From Amphiduros pacificus (lineage: Eukaryota; Annelida; Polychaeta; Phyllodocida; Hesionidae), in NCBI GenBank assembly GCA_949316495.1, contig OX439008.1, positions 41,529,511 to 41,593,510 of the forward strand: a DNA stretch of 64,000 nucleotides, given 5' to 3'. Made by a program: the position numbers and the translations under genes. Under the pieces are notes generated by a model. That model saw nothing but the letters and a program-made list of their open reading frames with translations, did no database searches and was not told the DNA's origin. This document shows positions 25,199 to 36,030 of the stretch, piece by piece (the first letter of the stretch is position 1; each line of letters starts with the position of its first letter).

Positions 25199-25483
25199 GG
25201 GATTGTGGCCATATTATTAATCTCAGATTATTAATTTCATAACTATACATGCGCTCAGTACAGAGCGTCATCTTCACAAATGCCAGATTTAATGTTTAGT
25301 GGAGTTTGTGTATGGATAATTAGATGTGGTAGATTTGTATATGTTATCATATGTATTTATATGCAATATTGAATTAAAATGTATGTTTTGTGCGCCAATA
25401 GTAAATTGGCCGGTGGTGGTAGATTTATCTGAAAATAAATCATTTGTGTCCAATTTACTAAAGTGTCATGTCTCCTTTCTAAG
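25199..25483 (+). repeat. Ngaro-like element: split direct repeat B1
   Basis: 285 bp from GGGATTGTGGCC to CTTTCTAAG, repeated as B2 at 25708-25992. It overlaps A2 by the three bases AAG. Confidence 0.92.
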
Positions 25484-25660
25484 GAGAGTTTATATGTATA
25501 TATAAAATGTGTTAGAAGGGGTGACTGGGTGAGCCAGAGGTCAGACAAGCTAATTGCTATTGACCAACGTCACATGTCATCAGGGGGTACCACCCCAGGG
25601 CTTTATAAGCGACGGTTGGGGTCCTTGCCGCCATTCCAGCTCAGATGTCGCACGGTTAAA
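25481..25660 (+). repeat. Ngaro-like element: split direct repeat A2
   Basis: Second copy of A1, directly abutting B1. The B1/A2 junction reproduces the end-to-end join expected of a circular intermediate. Confidence 0.92.
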
Positions 25661-25707
25661 TCACCCACCTTCCCGCCCTCTTTTAAGAGTGGATAATCCG
25701 CGGTGTA

Positions 25708-25992
25708 GGGATTGTGGCCATATTATTAATCTCAGATTATTAATTTCATAACTATACATGCGCTCAGTACAGAGCGTCATCTTCACAAATGCCAGATTTA
25801 ATGTTTAGTGGAGTTTGTGTATGGATAATTAGATGTGGTAGATTTGTATATGTTATCATATGTATTTATATGCAATATTGAATTAAAATGTATGTTTTGT
25901 GCGCCAATAGTAAATTGGCCGGTGGTGGTAGATTTATCTGAAAATAAATCATTTGTGTCCAATTTACTAAAGTGTCATGTCTCCTTTCTAAG
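25708..25992 (+). repeat. Ngaro-like element: split direct repeat B2
   Basis: Second copy of B1 and right end of the element. A 47-bp spacer (25661-25707) separates it from A2. After its final AAG the host repeat resumes with TATGAGATAAAGTC. Confidence 0.92.
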
Positions 25993-26050
25993 TATGAGAT
26001 AAAGTCAAGAACATAGGTTTGTGCAGTGTTCAGGCTGCCAGATCTCTCAC
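25993..26050. repeat. Remainder of 311-324-bp repeat unit 1
   Basis: The host repeat interrupted at 20253 continues here (TATGAGATAAAGTCAAGAAC), matching the end of the uninterrupted unit 2. This identifies the exact insertion point. Confidence 0.85.
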
Positions 26051-26374
26051 GTTGGTTCTGGTGGAAGGATCTCACAATAAAGAGTGGCACTATGCCCACC
26101 TCTCAATGGCGTCATAACATAATAAATTATATGTTATAATGACGTCATTGTGACGTCAGTGTGACGTCATTAAAAAGGGGGCGTGGCATTGTTTATGTTG
26201 TTTGACACACACAACATAGGTCCCAACATGCTGCAATGTTTTCCTCTCTGTTTTGCTTTAAATAGATTAGACATCAAACCAAAACCTTTATCTCATACCT
26301 ATCTGTAGGAGTTAAGTATGAGATAAAGTCAAGAACATAGGTTCGTGCAGTGTTCAGGCTGACAGATCTCTCTC
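26051..26374. repeat. 311-324-bp repeat unit 2 (uninterrupted; empty site)
   Basis: Full 324-bp copy from GTTGGTTCTGGTGGAAGG to the next occurrence of that motif at 26375. It holds GGAGTTAAGTATGAGATA, the sequence that is split by the retrotransposon in unit 1, so it shows the unoccupied target. It contains three TGACGTCA sites (26140, 26151, 26162) and the GGGGGCGTGGC box. Confidence 0.85.
26140..26184. promoter_or_regulatory. Second cluster of CRE palindromes plus GC box
   Basis: Three TGACGTCA sites within 30 bp, then GGGGGCGTGGC, in the same order as at 20043-20113. Spacing differs slightly between the two units while the motifs are kept. Confidence 0.5.
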
Positions 26375-26482
26375 GTTGGTTCTGGTGGAAGGATCTCACT
26401 CGTCCTTCGGACTCTTGAGATCCTTCCACCAGAACCAACTTGAGAGATCTGTCAGCCTGAACACTGCACTCACATGTTCTTG
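26325..26482. repeat. Long imperfect palindrome (hairpin)
   Basis: Arms of roughly 70 bp face each other across a 19-bp centre around CGTCCTTCGGACTC. The left arm runs AGAACATAGG...GTTGGTTCTGGTGGAAGGAT and the right arm GAGATCCTTCCACCAGAACC...CACATGTTCTTG. It marks the right edge of the insertion in the satellite and joins the repeat unit to an inverted partial copy of itself. Confidence 0.85.
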
Positions 26483-26485
26483 CCT

Positions 26486-27489
26486 TAGTATCATTCAATG
26501 TAGATCCGTATTATTCAATGTAGATCAGTATTATTTAATGAAGATCAGTGACATTCAATATAGATCCGTATTATTCAATGTAGATCCGTATCATCCACTG
26601 TAGATCCGTATTATTCAATGTAGATCCGTATTACTCAATGTAGACCAGTGTCATTCAATATAGATCCGTATTATTCCATTTAGATCCGTATTATTCAATA
26701 TAGATCCGTATTATTCAATGTAGATCCGTATCATTCACTGTAGATCCGTATTATTAAATGTAGATCAGTATTATTCAATTTAGATCCGTATTATTCAATG
26801 TAGATCCGTATTATTCAATGTAGATCCGTATTTTTTAATGTAGATCCGTATTATTCAATGTAGATCAGTATTATTCAATGTAGATCCGTATTATTCAATG
26901 TAGATCAGTATTATTCAATGTAGATCCGTATTATTCAATGTAGATCCGTATTATTCAATGTAGATCCGTATTTTTTAATGTAGATCCGTATTATTCAATG
27001 TAGATCCGTATTATTCAATGTAGATCCGTATCATTCAATGTAGATCCGTATTTTTTAATGTAGATCCGTATTATTCAATGTAGATCAGTATTATTCAATG
27101 TAGATCCGTATTATTCAATGTAGATCAGTATTATTCAATGTAGATCCGTATTATTCAATGTAGATCCGTATTATTCAATGTAGATCCGTATTTTTTAATG
27201 TAGATCCGTATTATTCAATGTAGATCAGTATTATTCAATGTAGATCCGTATTATTCAATGTAGATCAGTATTATTCAATGTAGATCCGTATTATTCAATG
27301 TAGATCCGTATTATTCAATGTAGATCCGTATTTTTTAATGTAGATCCGTATTATTCAATGTAGATCCGTATTATTCAATGTAGATCCGTATCATTCAATG
27401 TAGATCAGTATTATTCAATGTAGATCAGTATTATTCAATGTAGATCCGTATTTTTTAATGTAGATCCGTATTATTCAATGTATATCAGT
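26486..27489. repeat. 20-bp satellite array, block 2
   Basis: About 50 further copies of the same 20-bp monomer as in block 1, here dominated by TGTAGATCCGTATTATTCAA and a local variant with TATTTTTTAATG that recurs roughly every 120-160 bp. It is the continuation of the array beyond the repeat/retrotransposon insertion. Confidence 0.96.
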
Positions 27490-27990
27490 GTGAGATCGGA
27501 GGCCTCTCACACGTAAAAACGAACTTACTATGCACAAGTGAAACCACTTAAAAATCAAAATCTCACTGCTATGAATTCAAGCACTTAACAAAAGCAGAAC
27601 CGGCTATTATCAAACAGAGTGACAAGTGGTTCATGAGAAAGGAGTAGGATTTATTTGCCTGATTCTAGCTATCTTAGAATTGCAATATGGCTGCCGTGGA
27701 GATGATATTTCATTGCAGCAGTGTGCGGACACTGTGGACAAATGCACAGGATCTTCTTCCCTGTCAAATATAAACAGCAATGCTCATGTTGGATATCAGA
27801 ATTCACCCAATCAGAATCTACAATTGTTAAATGCACACTGAAACGAATCTGTACTCGAATTGATAGATTCCATAGATTTGATAAATGTAACATTGAAAAG
27901 TTGTAACATTGAAAATATTTGGGATGTTTAAAAGCTAAATGTTAGCTATAAATCTAAAAAGCTGTAAATCATCAATCTAAAAAGCTGTAA

Positions 27991-27993
<3 letters not shown>
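27490..27993. other. Intergenic, nothing recognised
   Basis: Unique-looking sequence between the satellite and a TA microsatellite. Short open frames on both strands lack any domain. Confidence 0.5.

Positions 27994-28056
<63 letters not shown>
27994..28056. repeat. (TA)n microsatellite
   Basis: Pure TA dinucleotide run of about 63 bp. Confidence 0.97.
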
Positions 28057-28060
<4 letters not shown>

Positions 28061-28063
28061 TAT

Positions 28064-28976
28064 ACACATCAATATGACACATCAATATGACACATCAATA
28101 TGACACATCGATATGACACATCAATATGACACATCGATATGACACATCAATATGACACATCAATATGACACATCAATATGACACATCAATATGACACATC
28201 AATATGACACATCGATATGACACATCAATATGACAACATCAATATGACACATCAATATGACACATCAATATGACACATCAAGATGATGTATCAAGGACAA
28301 ATGAAGGGGAGACCTTGGTTCGATTTATCAAAGTGACACATCGAGATGACACATCGAGGTGACACATCGAGATGACACAGCGAGATGACGCATCAAGATG
28401 ACACATCGAGATGACGCATTGAGATGACGCATCAAGATGACACATCGAGATGACACATCGAGATGACACATCGAGATGACACATTGAGATGACACATCAA
28501 TATGACACATCAATATGACACATCAATATTATAGTATATCAGCATGGTAAAAGACCGACACGACAATATGACACATCAAGATGACGCATCAAGATGACAC
28601 ATCAAGATGACACATCAAGATGACACATCAAGATGATGTATCAAGGACAAGTGAAGGGGACACCTTGGTTCGATTTATCAAAGTGACACATCGAGATGAC
28701 ACAGTGAGATGACACAGTGAGATGACGCATCAAGATGACACATCGAGATGACGCATTGAGATGACGCATCGAGATGACACATCGAGATGACACATTGAAA
28801 TGACACATTGAAATGACACATTGAAATGACACATTGAAATGACACATCAAAATGACATATCGAGATAATACATCGAGATGACACATCGAGATGACACAGC
28901 GAGATGACGCATCAAGATGACACATCGAGATGACGCATTGAGATGACGCATTGAGATGACACATCGAGATGATACA
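28064..28976. repeat. 13-bp minisatellite (ACACATCRAKATG) with duplicated spacer
   Basis: Tandem 13-bp units, first ACACATCAATATG and then ACACATCGAGATG variants, in three blocks. A non-repeat spacer starting AAGATGATGTATCAAGGAC occurs at 28279 and again about 350 bp on, so a spacer-plus-array block was duplicated. Since 13 is not a multiple of three, the minus-strand open frames that read repeated MCHLDVSSRCV are artefacts. Confidence 0.95.
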
Positions 28977-28980
28977 TCAG

Positions 28981-29505
28981 GAGTTGAGATTTTCGTTAAA
29001 GGGAAGAGCTGACATCCATTCAATTGGGCTGGTAGTTATCTCTTACTCCCTGACACCCAGCAAGCTGCCAATTGTCCTGTTCATTTTCTGTGTCGTGCTT
29101 CAGTATCAATATTTGATGTTTACTCAGCCTCTTGTATTTGTGCTTGTGATTTATGCTTGTAGACAATGTTATTCATAAATATGGATGGCCAATTCTAGGT
29201 CCAAAATTTATCATAGACGAAACTAACATAAGCTTTCCATCATAGCATGCCAACAAATTAGTTCAGATAACTGTCTTGAAAAGAGAAGCATCCCAGTAAA
29301 CAATGTAATGCACGTGGTCTACACAGAGCAGGGATTCTAACTGCTATCTTTTTGAATGTCTTTGATATTTGTATCAAAACCTGGATGAAGAAATAGTGGG
29401 CCATCAAACATTAATCCTTCTGCACAAAACAATATATATTTCTAAGTTCATTTTATATTCATAATATTCATTTTTAACAATAATACAAAACAATATTCAT
29501 TTATA
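28981..29505. other. Intergenic, nothing recognised
   Basis: AT-rich sequence with no supported gene or repeat. Confidence 0.5.
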
Positions 29506-29510
29506 TATAT

Positions 29511-29595
<85 letters not shown>

Positions 29596-29600
29596 TTTTT
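29506..29600. repeat. Compound (TA)n(TG)n(T)n microsatellite
   Basis: About 55 bp of TA-type repeat, then about 32 bp of GT and a short T run. Confidence 0.95.
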
Positions 29601-30726
29601 CCCTATTTGCATCCTATCTGACCAAAATATGGATAACATGGACAGGTTAAGAGTTGAGCTAAATAATGGAATAATGGAGAACAACATTCAATATTTCCAC
29701 TAATCTGGTCAGAGAAACAGAACAACATGATTTATATATCACCTCACATAATACAGTGACATATGAATAAGCTTGTAAACCTTATCATAAATACAATATA
29801 AAGGTTTGGGTACATTGTCCCTTTTAAATTAATTCAGTGATATAACATATGAGTCAAAGAACTTTTATGTTTTTGTGATTTTATGTGTGTGGTATCGCGC
29901 AGTCCCGTTTTATGGATAATATTTGAATGATAAAAAGGTGTAAATGATTGTTTGTGATTTGCAATACCATATGATTTAAGCCCAAACATGATACCTAAAA
30001 ACATGATTCCCCCATCGTTTGTCTCTGTTAATTAAATGGAACGATGGCAGCTTAATTCACTACAATCCCGTTGGCGGCAATAGAAATGAAGATGAATCTG
30101 ATTGCAGTATGTTAAACATTCAGCATTGTTCCCGGCGAGCTTTTCCTGCATATTACCAACAGCATCCGGTATGAGGAGGAGAAATGTCTCCTAATTCCTG
30201 CCACAAAAAAACAACCTGACAAAGAATAGCATGCCAGCACATATCATATCATCTGCACCGAGATATAAGCATATTGTGGCTGAATATTGTGCGGTTTCAG
30301 AGCGCCAGATTTTCACATGCATTTTTGTACAAGGCAGCAGAGAATGTTGATACCTCGCTTCTGTGCGATCGTTAAGTCTGCATTGACTCGCGGTGTTCCT
30401 CCATCCAAGAAAAAAACAACTAAAACATAATGCTGTCCTCTATTAAAAAACACATAACATGTTACTGGTGAAAAATATCGCAGAGATACATCACACCTGC
30501 ATGTTTTTTAATGATTAGATAGTCCCTCTGCTTGAAGAATATTTGAATTAATATGGTTCCTGACGCACATATGCTTTGCAAAACATGTTATCTAGTTTAT
30601 ATAATACATACCTGGGATATGAGGCTTATTTATGAGAAATATGATTATCAAATTAGACTCAGCATAAGTAGTGACATAGATCTTTAAAATAGTGGTGGAT
30701 CTGCTACGTGTTGATATTGCATGCAG
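29601..30726. other. Intergenic; GC-richer patch near 30025-30200
   Basis: No gene supported. The stretch 30025-30200 (around CCCGTTGGCGGCAATAGAAA and CCCGGCGAGCTTTTCCTGCA) is less AT-biased and more complex than its surroundings. It could be a conserved non-coding element, which only cross-species comparison could show. Confidence 0.35.
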
Positions 30727-30801
30727 GTCTCGTGTGGGGTCTGGCTGCCATCCCGTCGGCCTCTACGCAGGCAGTTAGTTATATGGTGCCATTCATATGA
30801 G
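30727..30801 (+). other. Exon-like 75-bp segment
   Basis: A GC-rich 75-bp segment preceded by TTGATATTGCATGCAG and followed by GTAAGTATG, a strong donor. It is a multiple of three and open in the frame starting GTC TCG TGT. No protein family is recognised and no partner exon was found, so it may be an untranslated or non-coding RNA exon, or chance. Confidence 0.25.
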
Positions 30802-30935
30802 GTAAGTATGACCCCCATAGTGAGCACTACATGGAGGATAGAATGATTAAGTGTTACCTGTTCATGTTGCCTGCTTCCTGTGTCTTCTCTACCTCCTGTC
30901 TATCTAGCCTGCCTGCTAAGCTGGTTCTCACATAT

Positions 30936-30978
30936 CTGCCTGCCTGCCTGCCTGCGTGCCTGCGTGCCTGCCTCTTTG
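30936..30978. repeat. (CCTG)n-like microsatellite
   Basis: Run of CCTG/CGTG tetranucleotides inside a short GC-rich patch (30850-31030). Confidence 0.85.
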
Positions 30979-31039
30979 CTGGGCTGCCGCCCGGGTTTCC
31001 GTGTTCGCTGTGGACCTTCTTCAAGTCCGGCCGCCTTTT

Positions 31040-32440
31040 CTTCATAGATAAATATATAATGGTAGGGGACTGTGAAGGTTTCAGGCATCATCTATTGCTA
31101 TTTTGGGAGGGACTACGCTTCACAAATAATGTAAAACCACAGACAAATATGTCATTAGTATCTTGTCATTTGTTAGAGGAAGTTGCAGAATTATTATAGA
31201 CCTCAGGAGGGAAAAGCTAAATCTCAGGAGAAAATACCCAATGTTTCAGTTTTGATTTTCATCAGAGGAACGAATCCCAATTTGATGACTACTTGCTTAA
31301 TCTGCAATCATATTCAGATTGAATCTTAATCTCCCCAAATTAAAGACTGGCGCAGTCTGTTAAGAAGTTAAACGGTGGCAAAATTAAACATTTGCTTGAA
31401 AAGTAACAATGTATCTTTTATTATAAACTGCTAATATTAACTACTAACTGCTATTCGCATATTGTTTTCTTAAAAGTATATGTTGAGAATAGATATTTGT
31501 AAAATATATGTTGAGAATCAAAATTTGACGTCAATCGTTTACTGTGTGCCATATGCATGTAGAACAACAAGTATGTTATCAGTATACAAATATGTTATCA
31601 GAGAATTATTGACTTAATTTAATGCAACTGTGGACATTTCGCCTTGTAATCGCCTTGCGGATATTATGAACATATATGCAGGTGCGACAGTTGGTCACCT
31701 TCCCATGGTGTCCATTCAGAACCTTTTTGCGTGATATTGAAATGGACCCTTTTGCATGATATTCTCATCCGCCCTTTTGAGACAAGTTAAGTTTTGTAAT
31801 TTTTCTGTTTGCTATTTTCGTTTTATATTCAAAATGTCAGAAATGTTTTTACTATGAAGAATAATAAATTTGCACCTCGCAGTTATTGAGCTTCTCACCA
31901 GTTTTTTTTATTATTTTTTTATGGTGGAGGTGGTTCTACCGATGGGTGCTAAGTAATTCAAGATAAGCTATAAATGTTGAAGGTTTATCTTGAACCTTTC
32001 AAAGTAAAACAGGTATCAAACAATTTTAACGTTGATGTCTCTGTCCAATCAAATCTCTTCTATTGTCTTCACACTTATCCATGTTCTTTCCCGGCAACAC
32101 GTGCCGTTGTGGTGGTCGACTCTTTCAGATAGGTTCCAACTTTCTTATGATTTTTTTTGTGTGATATTGAAATAAATTTGACACTAAAGATGGAACCAAT
32201 GTCGGGCCATGAAGAGACATTTATAATCCAAGAACTGATTTATGTTTTGCTTTAAAACCAATCAATAAATTTGACTGTGGGATGATAAAATATCATGTAA
32301 TTTGCAAAACGTATGTAGATTATATATCTTATAATTTACATCTATCTTTCTGCCTATGTTAGATATGAGTAACATCTTTAATATATGACTGTATTATTTG
32401 TTTTTCAGTAATGGAACTTGAAAAATAAATTCCATACCAG
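31040..32440. other. Intergenic, nothing recognised
   Basis: AT-rich, with no supported genes, repeats or motifs. Confidence 0.5.
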
Positions 32441-32441
32441 G

Positions 32442-32752
32442 CCAACACCAATGATGAACTTTGATGGATTAGATACTGCATCCAAACAATAATAATGATG
32501 AACCTTGATAAACTAATTCTGCACCCAGACAATAGCCATTAAGAACCTTGGTGAATCAGATAGTGCATCCAGACAATAACCATTAAGAACCTTGGTGAAT
32601 CAGATAGTGCACCCAGACAACAGCTTTTGTGAACCTTGACAAACTAAATTTTACACTCAGACAACAGCCATGGTGAGCCTTATTAAACTAATCAGACCCA
32701 GACATTGATAATTATACATCTTTATGAATAAAATACTGCACTCAGACAACAA
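32442..32752. repeat. ~60-bp degenerate minisatellite (5 copies)
   Basis: Units share GAACCTTGRTRAA and CACCCAGACAAYAGCC cores. The two central copies, containing CATTAAGAACCTTGGTGAAT, are nearly identical, while the outer ones are decayed. Confidence 0.8.
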
Positions 32753-32898
32753 GAAATGAGTATAAAATTGCAACTTTAAGCAAGGAAGACATCTGATTAT
32801 CATGCTTCAAATATAGAGAGGTAGATGCTTGTAAAGAAGATTTAATAAAGATATAATGTAAACATATAATGTAAAGTGCGATGTTAGACACTGTGCAT

Positions 32899-33516
32899 TG
32901 GTACACCGATCTGTACCTTACTGGTACACCCATCTGTACCTTACTGGTACACTCATCTGTACCTTACTGGTACACCCATCTGTACCTCACTGGTACACCC
33001 ATCTGTACCACACTGGTACACCCATCTGCAACTCACTGGTACACTCACCTGTACCTCACTGGTACACCCATCTGTACCTCACTGGTACACCCATCTGTAC
33101 CTCACTGGTACACCCATCTGTACCTCACTGGTACACCCATCTGTACCTCACTGGTACACCCATCTGTACCTCACTGATACACCCATCTGCAACTAACTGG
33201 TACACCCATCTGTACCTTACTGGTACTCTAATCTGTACCTCACCGGTACACCCATCTGTACCTCATTGGTACATCCATCTGTACCTCACTGGTACACCCA
33301 TCTATACCTTACTGATACACCCATCTATACCTTACTGGTACACCCATCTGTACCTTACTGGTACACCCATCTGTACCTTACTGGTACTCTAATCTGTACC
33401 TCACCGGTACACCCATCTGTACCTCATTGGTACATCCATCTGTACCTCACTGGTACACCCATCTGTACCTCACTGGTACACCCATCTGTACCTCACTGGT
33501 ACACCCATACTGGTAC
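32899..33516. repeat. 23-bp minisatellite with 161-bp higher-order block
   Basis: About 27 units of GGTACACCCATCTGTACCTC+ACT. A variant run beginning TACTCTAATCTGTACC occurs at 33223 and again 161 bp (seven units) later. Each unit contains GGTAC and GTACC, so single strands could fold. The plus-strand frames reading YTHLYLTGTPICT are artefacts of a stop-free 69-nt super-period. Confidence 0.95.
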
Positions 33517-33519
33517 CTC

Positions 33520-35435
33520 AGCATATCTGCCCTGTTACACATAAATGCAATGCTCACCATGCCAAGGGTATTATATACTGTCTATCTTCTAAACCTTGAA
33601 TGAGCAGTTTGATATTTCACAGACTGTATGCTATATCTATTAGTAATTCAATAAACAATGGAACGCTTATACTCACTTGGGCTGGATTTATAATTTATAG
33701 TAAGCTGGGTCGAAATGTTTACAGTTTGTGGGATCAAAATAAATGTCTTAATCCAGGTTATATTTATGGTTCCTCCTGTGATAGTTATATTGGTGGTCAC
33801 CGATTTAGATAGACAGGCAATCAGCATAAATATGCACTGGACCCTGTAGAGAAGTTTACACAAGCTAAAAGCCATCCCTAGAATTCTCACTAACTGCATA
33901 CAGAGTGCTCACCCTCCAAAACAGCAATGTTCTAAAGCTGCAAACATACTCAGTGATTATCTGCAGGGAGCGTACAGAAGAAGAGGTACATTTTGGCTAC
34001 CTGTGATCGGCCAAAGTTCATTATTTAAGACAGGTGCCACCACAAAACCTCACCTTTTACCCCTTCTCTTAACCAACCACCCTCCAAAACCTCACCACTA
34101 ACAAATAGAGCGGCCGAAGAAAACACATACCTACCTTTTTGTTGTAGTTTTTTTTGTTAACTCCAAGGATTTGTACAACTGCCTGGTTAATTCAGACGGT
34201 TACAGGGATGACATTCCAGAGAATAAGCCTGGCATCATCTCGGCAATGTCTCTGGTTACAAGGCCACGCGGATAGCCCCGACACCGCACCCCAATCTCAC
34301 CATATTCACGATCCACTCCGGGATAAATTTAGGACCCTGTCTCATACCCCTCACCGGCTATAATTGATATAAATCTCTACCACTTCCTCGCCAATCTGAC
34401 AAGGATCCATGTCTCCTCATATATTCCACACAAGAAAAGTGAGAATGTGTTATAAATATCAAATGTAACTTGCTCTTGGAGCATCGAGATAAATCATTTT
34501 GTGCCAGTTTTGGCTCGCCACTTCCATGTACATGCTTAAGGTGTAGCTACTTCATCGTGGCCCGGTGTTCAGTCTGCCGATGTGATCCATGTTTTTCACT
34601 ATCTGAGGATCCATGAGCTGCTGCTGTTGGAGTCTATACTCAGCTATTATCATCACACAGTCACGACGGGATCCCCCAAGATATGGCGGGCAGGCAGGTA
34701 TTATTTCACTAGCACCTTTCAGTGCCTCTGTGCTGAAGGTGTACTTCAGCCAACACGCCTCAGACCTGCTCCACAGCTTTCTGAGTAGCTCAAGATTTCA
34801 CCCACACTCCACTCAACTACTTTGAGGAACTACGGTCTACATGTTGGAACAAAACCTAATACTCTCTTAATTACAATTGAAAAAAAACTGATTGATATTA
34901 TCTATAGCGGCCCTATTTGTTCATTAGAAATATGATCCTAGTTTCGTTTTTTTGTTGAACAAAAGCACATAATGGCGTTCATTAGGGAATGATGAAATGG
35001 CATCTCTGCTGAAGCAGCCACATGTGCAGAGGGAATATGTCAAGAATATGTCAAAATTCCACCAGAGGGCGACTTCGCGGATGCGATGGGCAATGGACAT
35101 CCATGAAAAAAAAACAATTATATGATACAAATATTCTGACTGATATATGTCTGTCATAGATCTAAACTACGGCTCTACGTGTCAGAAAAATCATTAAAAT
35201 AAAAAATACAAAATGTACACTCGTTCCTACATATGTGCAAGATACGTCCTCGCCTTAGTTTAAACCCTAAAACACTTCTATCATATTGTGTTTAAAATAT
35301 TTAAATATATTAACAGAAATGCTGTCTAATACTTAATATAGCAAGATCAGTATTCAATAATTCAACCCATCCAGACTATTTTCCTTGATGTGCATACATC
35401 CTTCAGCCTGTCATACATTAATTGTAATATGATCC
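33520..35435. other. Intergenic; exon-like patch at 34168-34272
   Basis: Mostly unremarkable. At 34168-34272, after a T-rich stretch and CCAAG, an open frame reads DLYNCLVNSDGYRDDIPENK and continues to a stop at 34273. The segment is GC-richer and codon-like, but no family is recognised. A CTCF-like motif is at 35059-35073. Confidence 0.35.
35059..35073 (+). promoter_or_regulatory. CTCF-like motif
   Basis: CCACCAGAGGGCGAC agrees with the vertebrate CTCF core (CCASYAGRKGGCR). One motif match alone does not show binding. Confidence 0.4.
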
Positions 35436-35439
35436 TAGT

Positions 35440-36030
35440 TTCCTGTCATGGAGGTAATTTCCGGTCCTTCATATGACTTGGCCAGAAACAGATAATTTGA
35501 AATAGGTTTCCAGGTTTCCAACACAGAAGAGGTGTGATCTGAATCTCTATTGCTGGATCTAATGATATCCACATCTCCAACTTCGATGGAATGTGGGTAT
35601 AATACTATTTCTGCTCCTTCCGTCGTATATGTCGGGTTTATCATTATTTGCTTTCATTTTATTATCGATTTGGAATCTTTTATCATCATTTATACACTTC
35701 ATCATTTTATTGTATGATCTAGTGGTTTCAGAAGGGGAAGAAGGATACATTATGATATTTGAATGTGTATCATCGGCACAGATATGTTGTTTCAAACCAT
35801 GTTAATTTATATCTACCAGGGGGTTCCACGTGTGGATGAAACAATATTGGTCCCATGCAGAAACTGTCCTATGGTCCATCTAGCATTCGATTTTTCAAGT
35901 TCTTAATTTCTGTCTATATACTTGATGCATACCACATCTTTTCTCAAATATCTATACCACATCTTTTCTCAAATATCTTGAATAACATGCCATGATCAAA
36001 AGGATCAAAAGCAGTTGATACTTGGTTCAG
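35440..36030 (-). pseudogene. Old non-LTR (LINE) reverse transcriptase fragment
   Basis: Read on the minus strand, STAFDPFDHGMLFKIFE (about 36030-35970) matches the LSAAFDTIDH motif of non-LTR RTs. ADDTHSN (around 35769-35777) is the YADD catalytic box, and NKMKANNDKPDI is the downstream NKMKLNDDKTE motif. The order and spacing fit a CR1/L2-type RT. Frame changes and missing segments make it long dead. Confidence 0.75.

Larger units (their letters stand above)
20254..25992 (+). mobile_element. Ngaro-like tyrosine-recombinase retrotransposon with split direct repeats
   Basis: A 5.7-kb element with the order A1 (20254-20433), coding region, B1 (25199-25483), A2 (25481-25660), B2 (25708-25992). 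A1 and A2 are 180-bp direct repeats, and B1 and B2 are 285-bp direct repeats; each pair looks identical by eye. This A1-B1-A2-B2 plan is known from Ngaro and PAT elements rather than DIRS1, which has inverted ends. It encodes a gag-like protein, a reverse transcriptase-RNase H and a tyrosine recombinase. I see no methyltransferase and no hydrolase ORF, which favours Ngaro. The element starts and ends in AAG, the B1/A2 junction also contains AAG, and there is no target duplication. It sits inside a tandem repeat whose empty counterpart lies near 26310. Identical repeats imply a young insertion. It looks nearly whole, with perhaps one or two breaks. Confidence 0.92.

Noticed and set aside
16523-27489. 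CRISPR-like array
   Set aside because: Units are contiguous 20-bp monomers with no unique spacers, and the genome is eukaryotic.
28278-28964. Minus-strand frames with repeated MCHLDVSSRCV
   Set aside because: Products of the 13-bp minisatellite.
30831-31199. 122-codon plus-strand frame with Cys/Leu/Pro-rich stretch
   Set aside because: Driven by the CCTG microsatellite; no domain and no splice support.
32881-33544. Plus-strand frames with repeated YTHLYLTGTPICT
   Set aside because: Products of the 23-bp minisatellite, open in two frames at once.
35435-35795. Two short minus-strand frames as independent small genes
   Set aside because: They carry RT motifs in order and are pieces of one decayed LINE.
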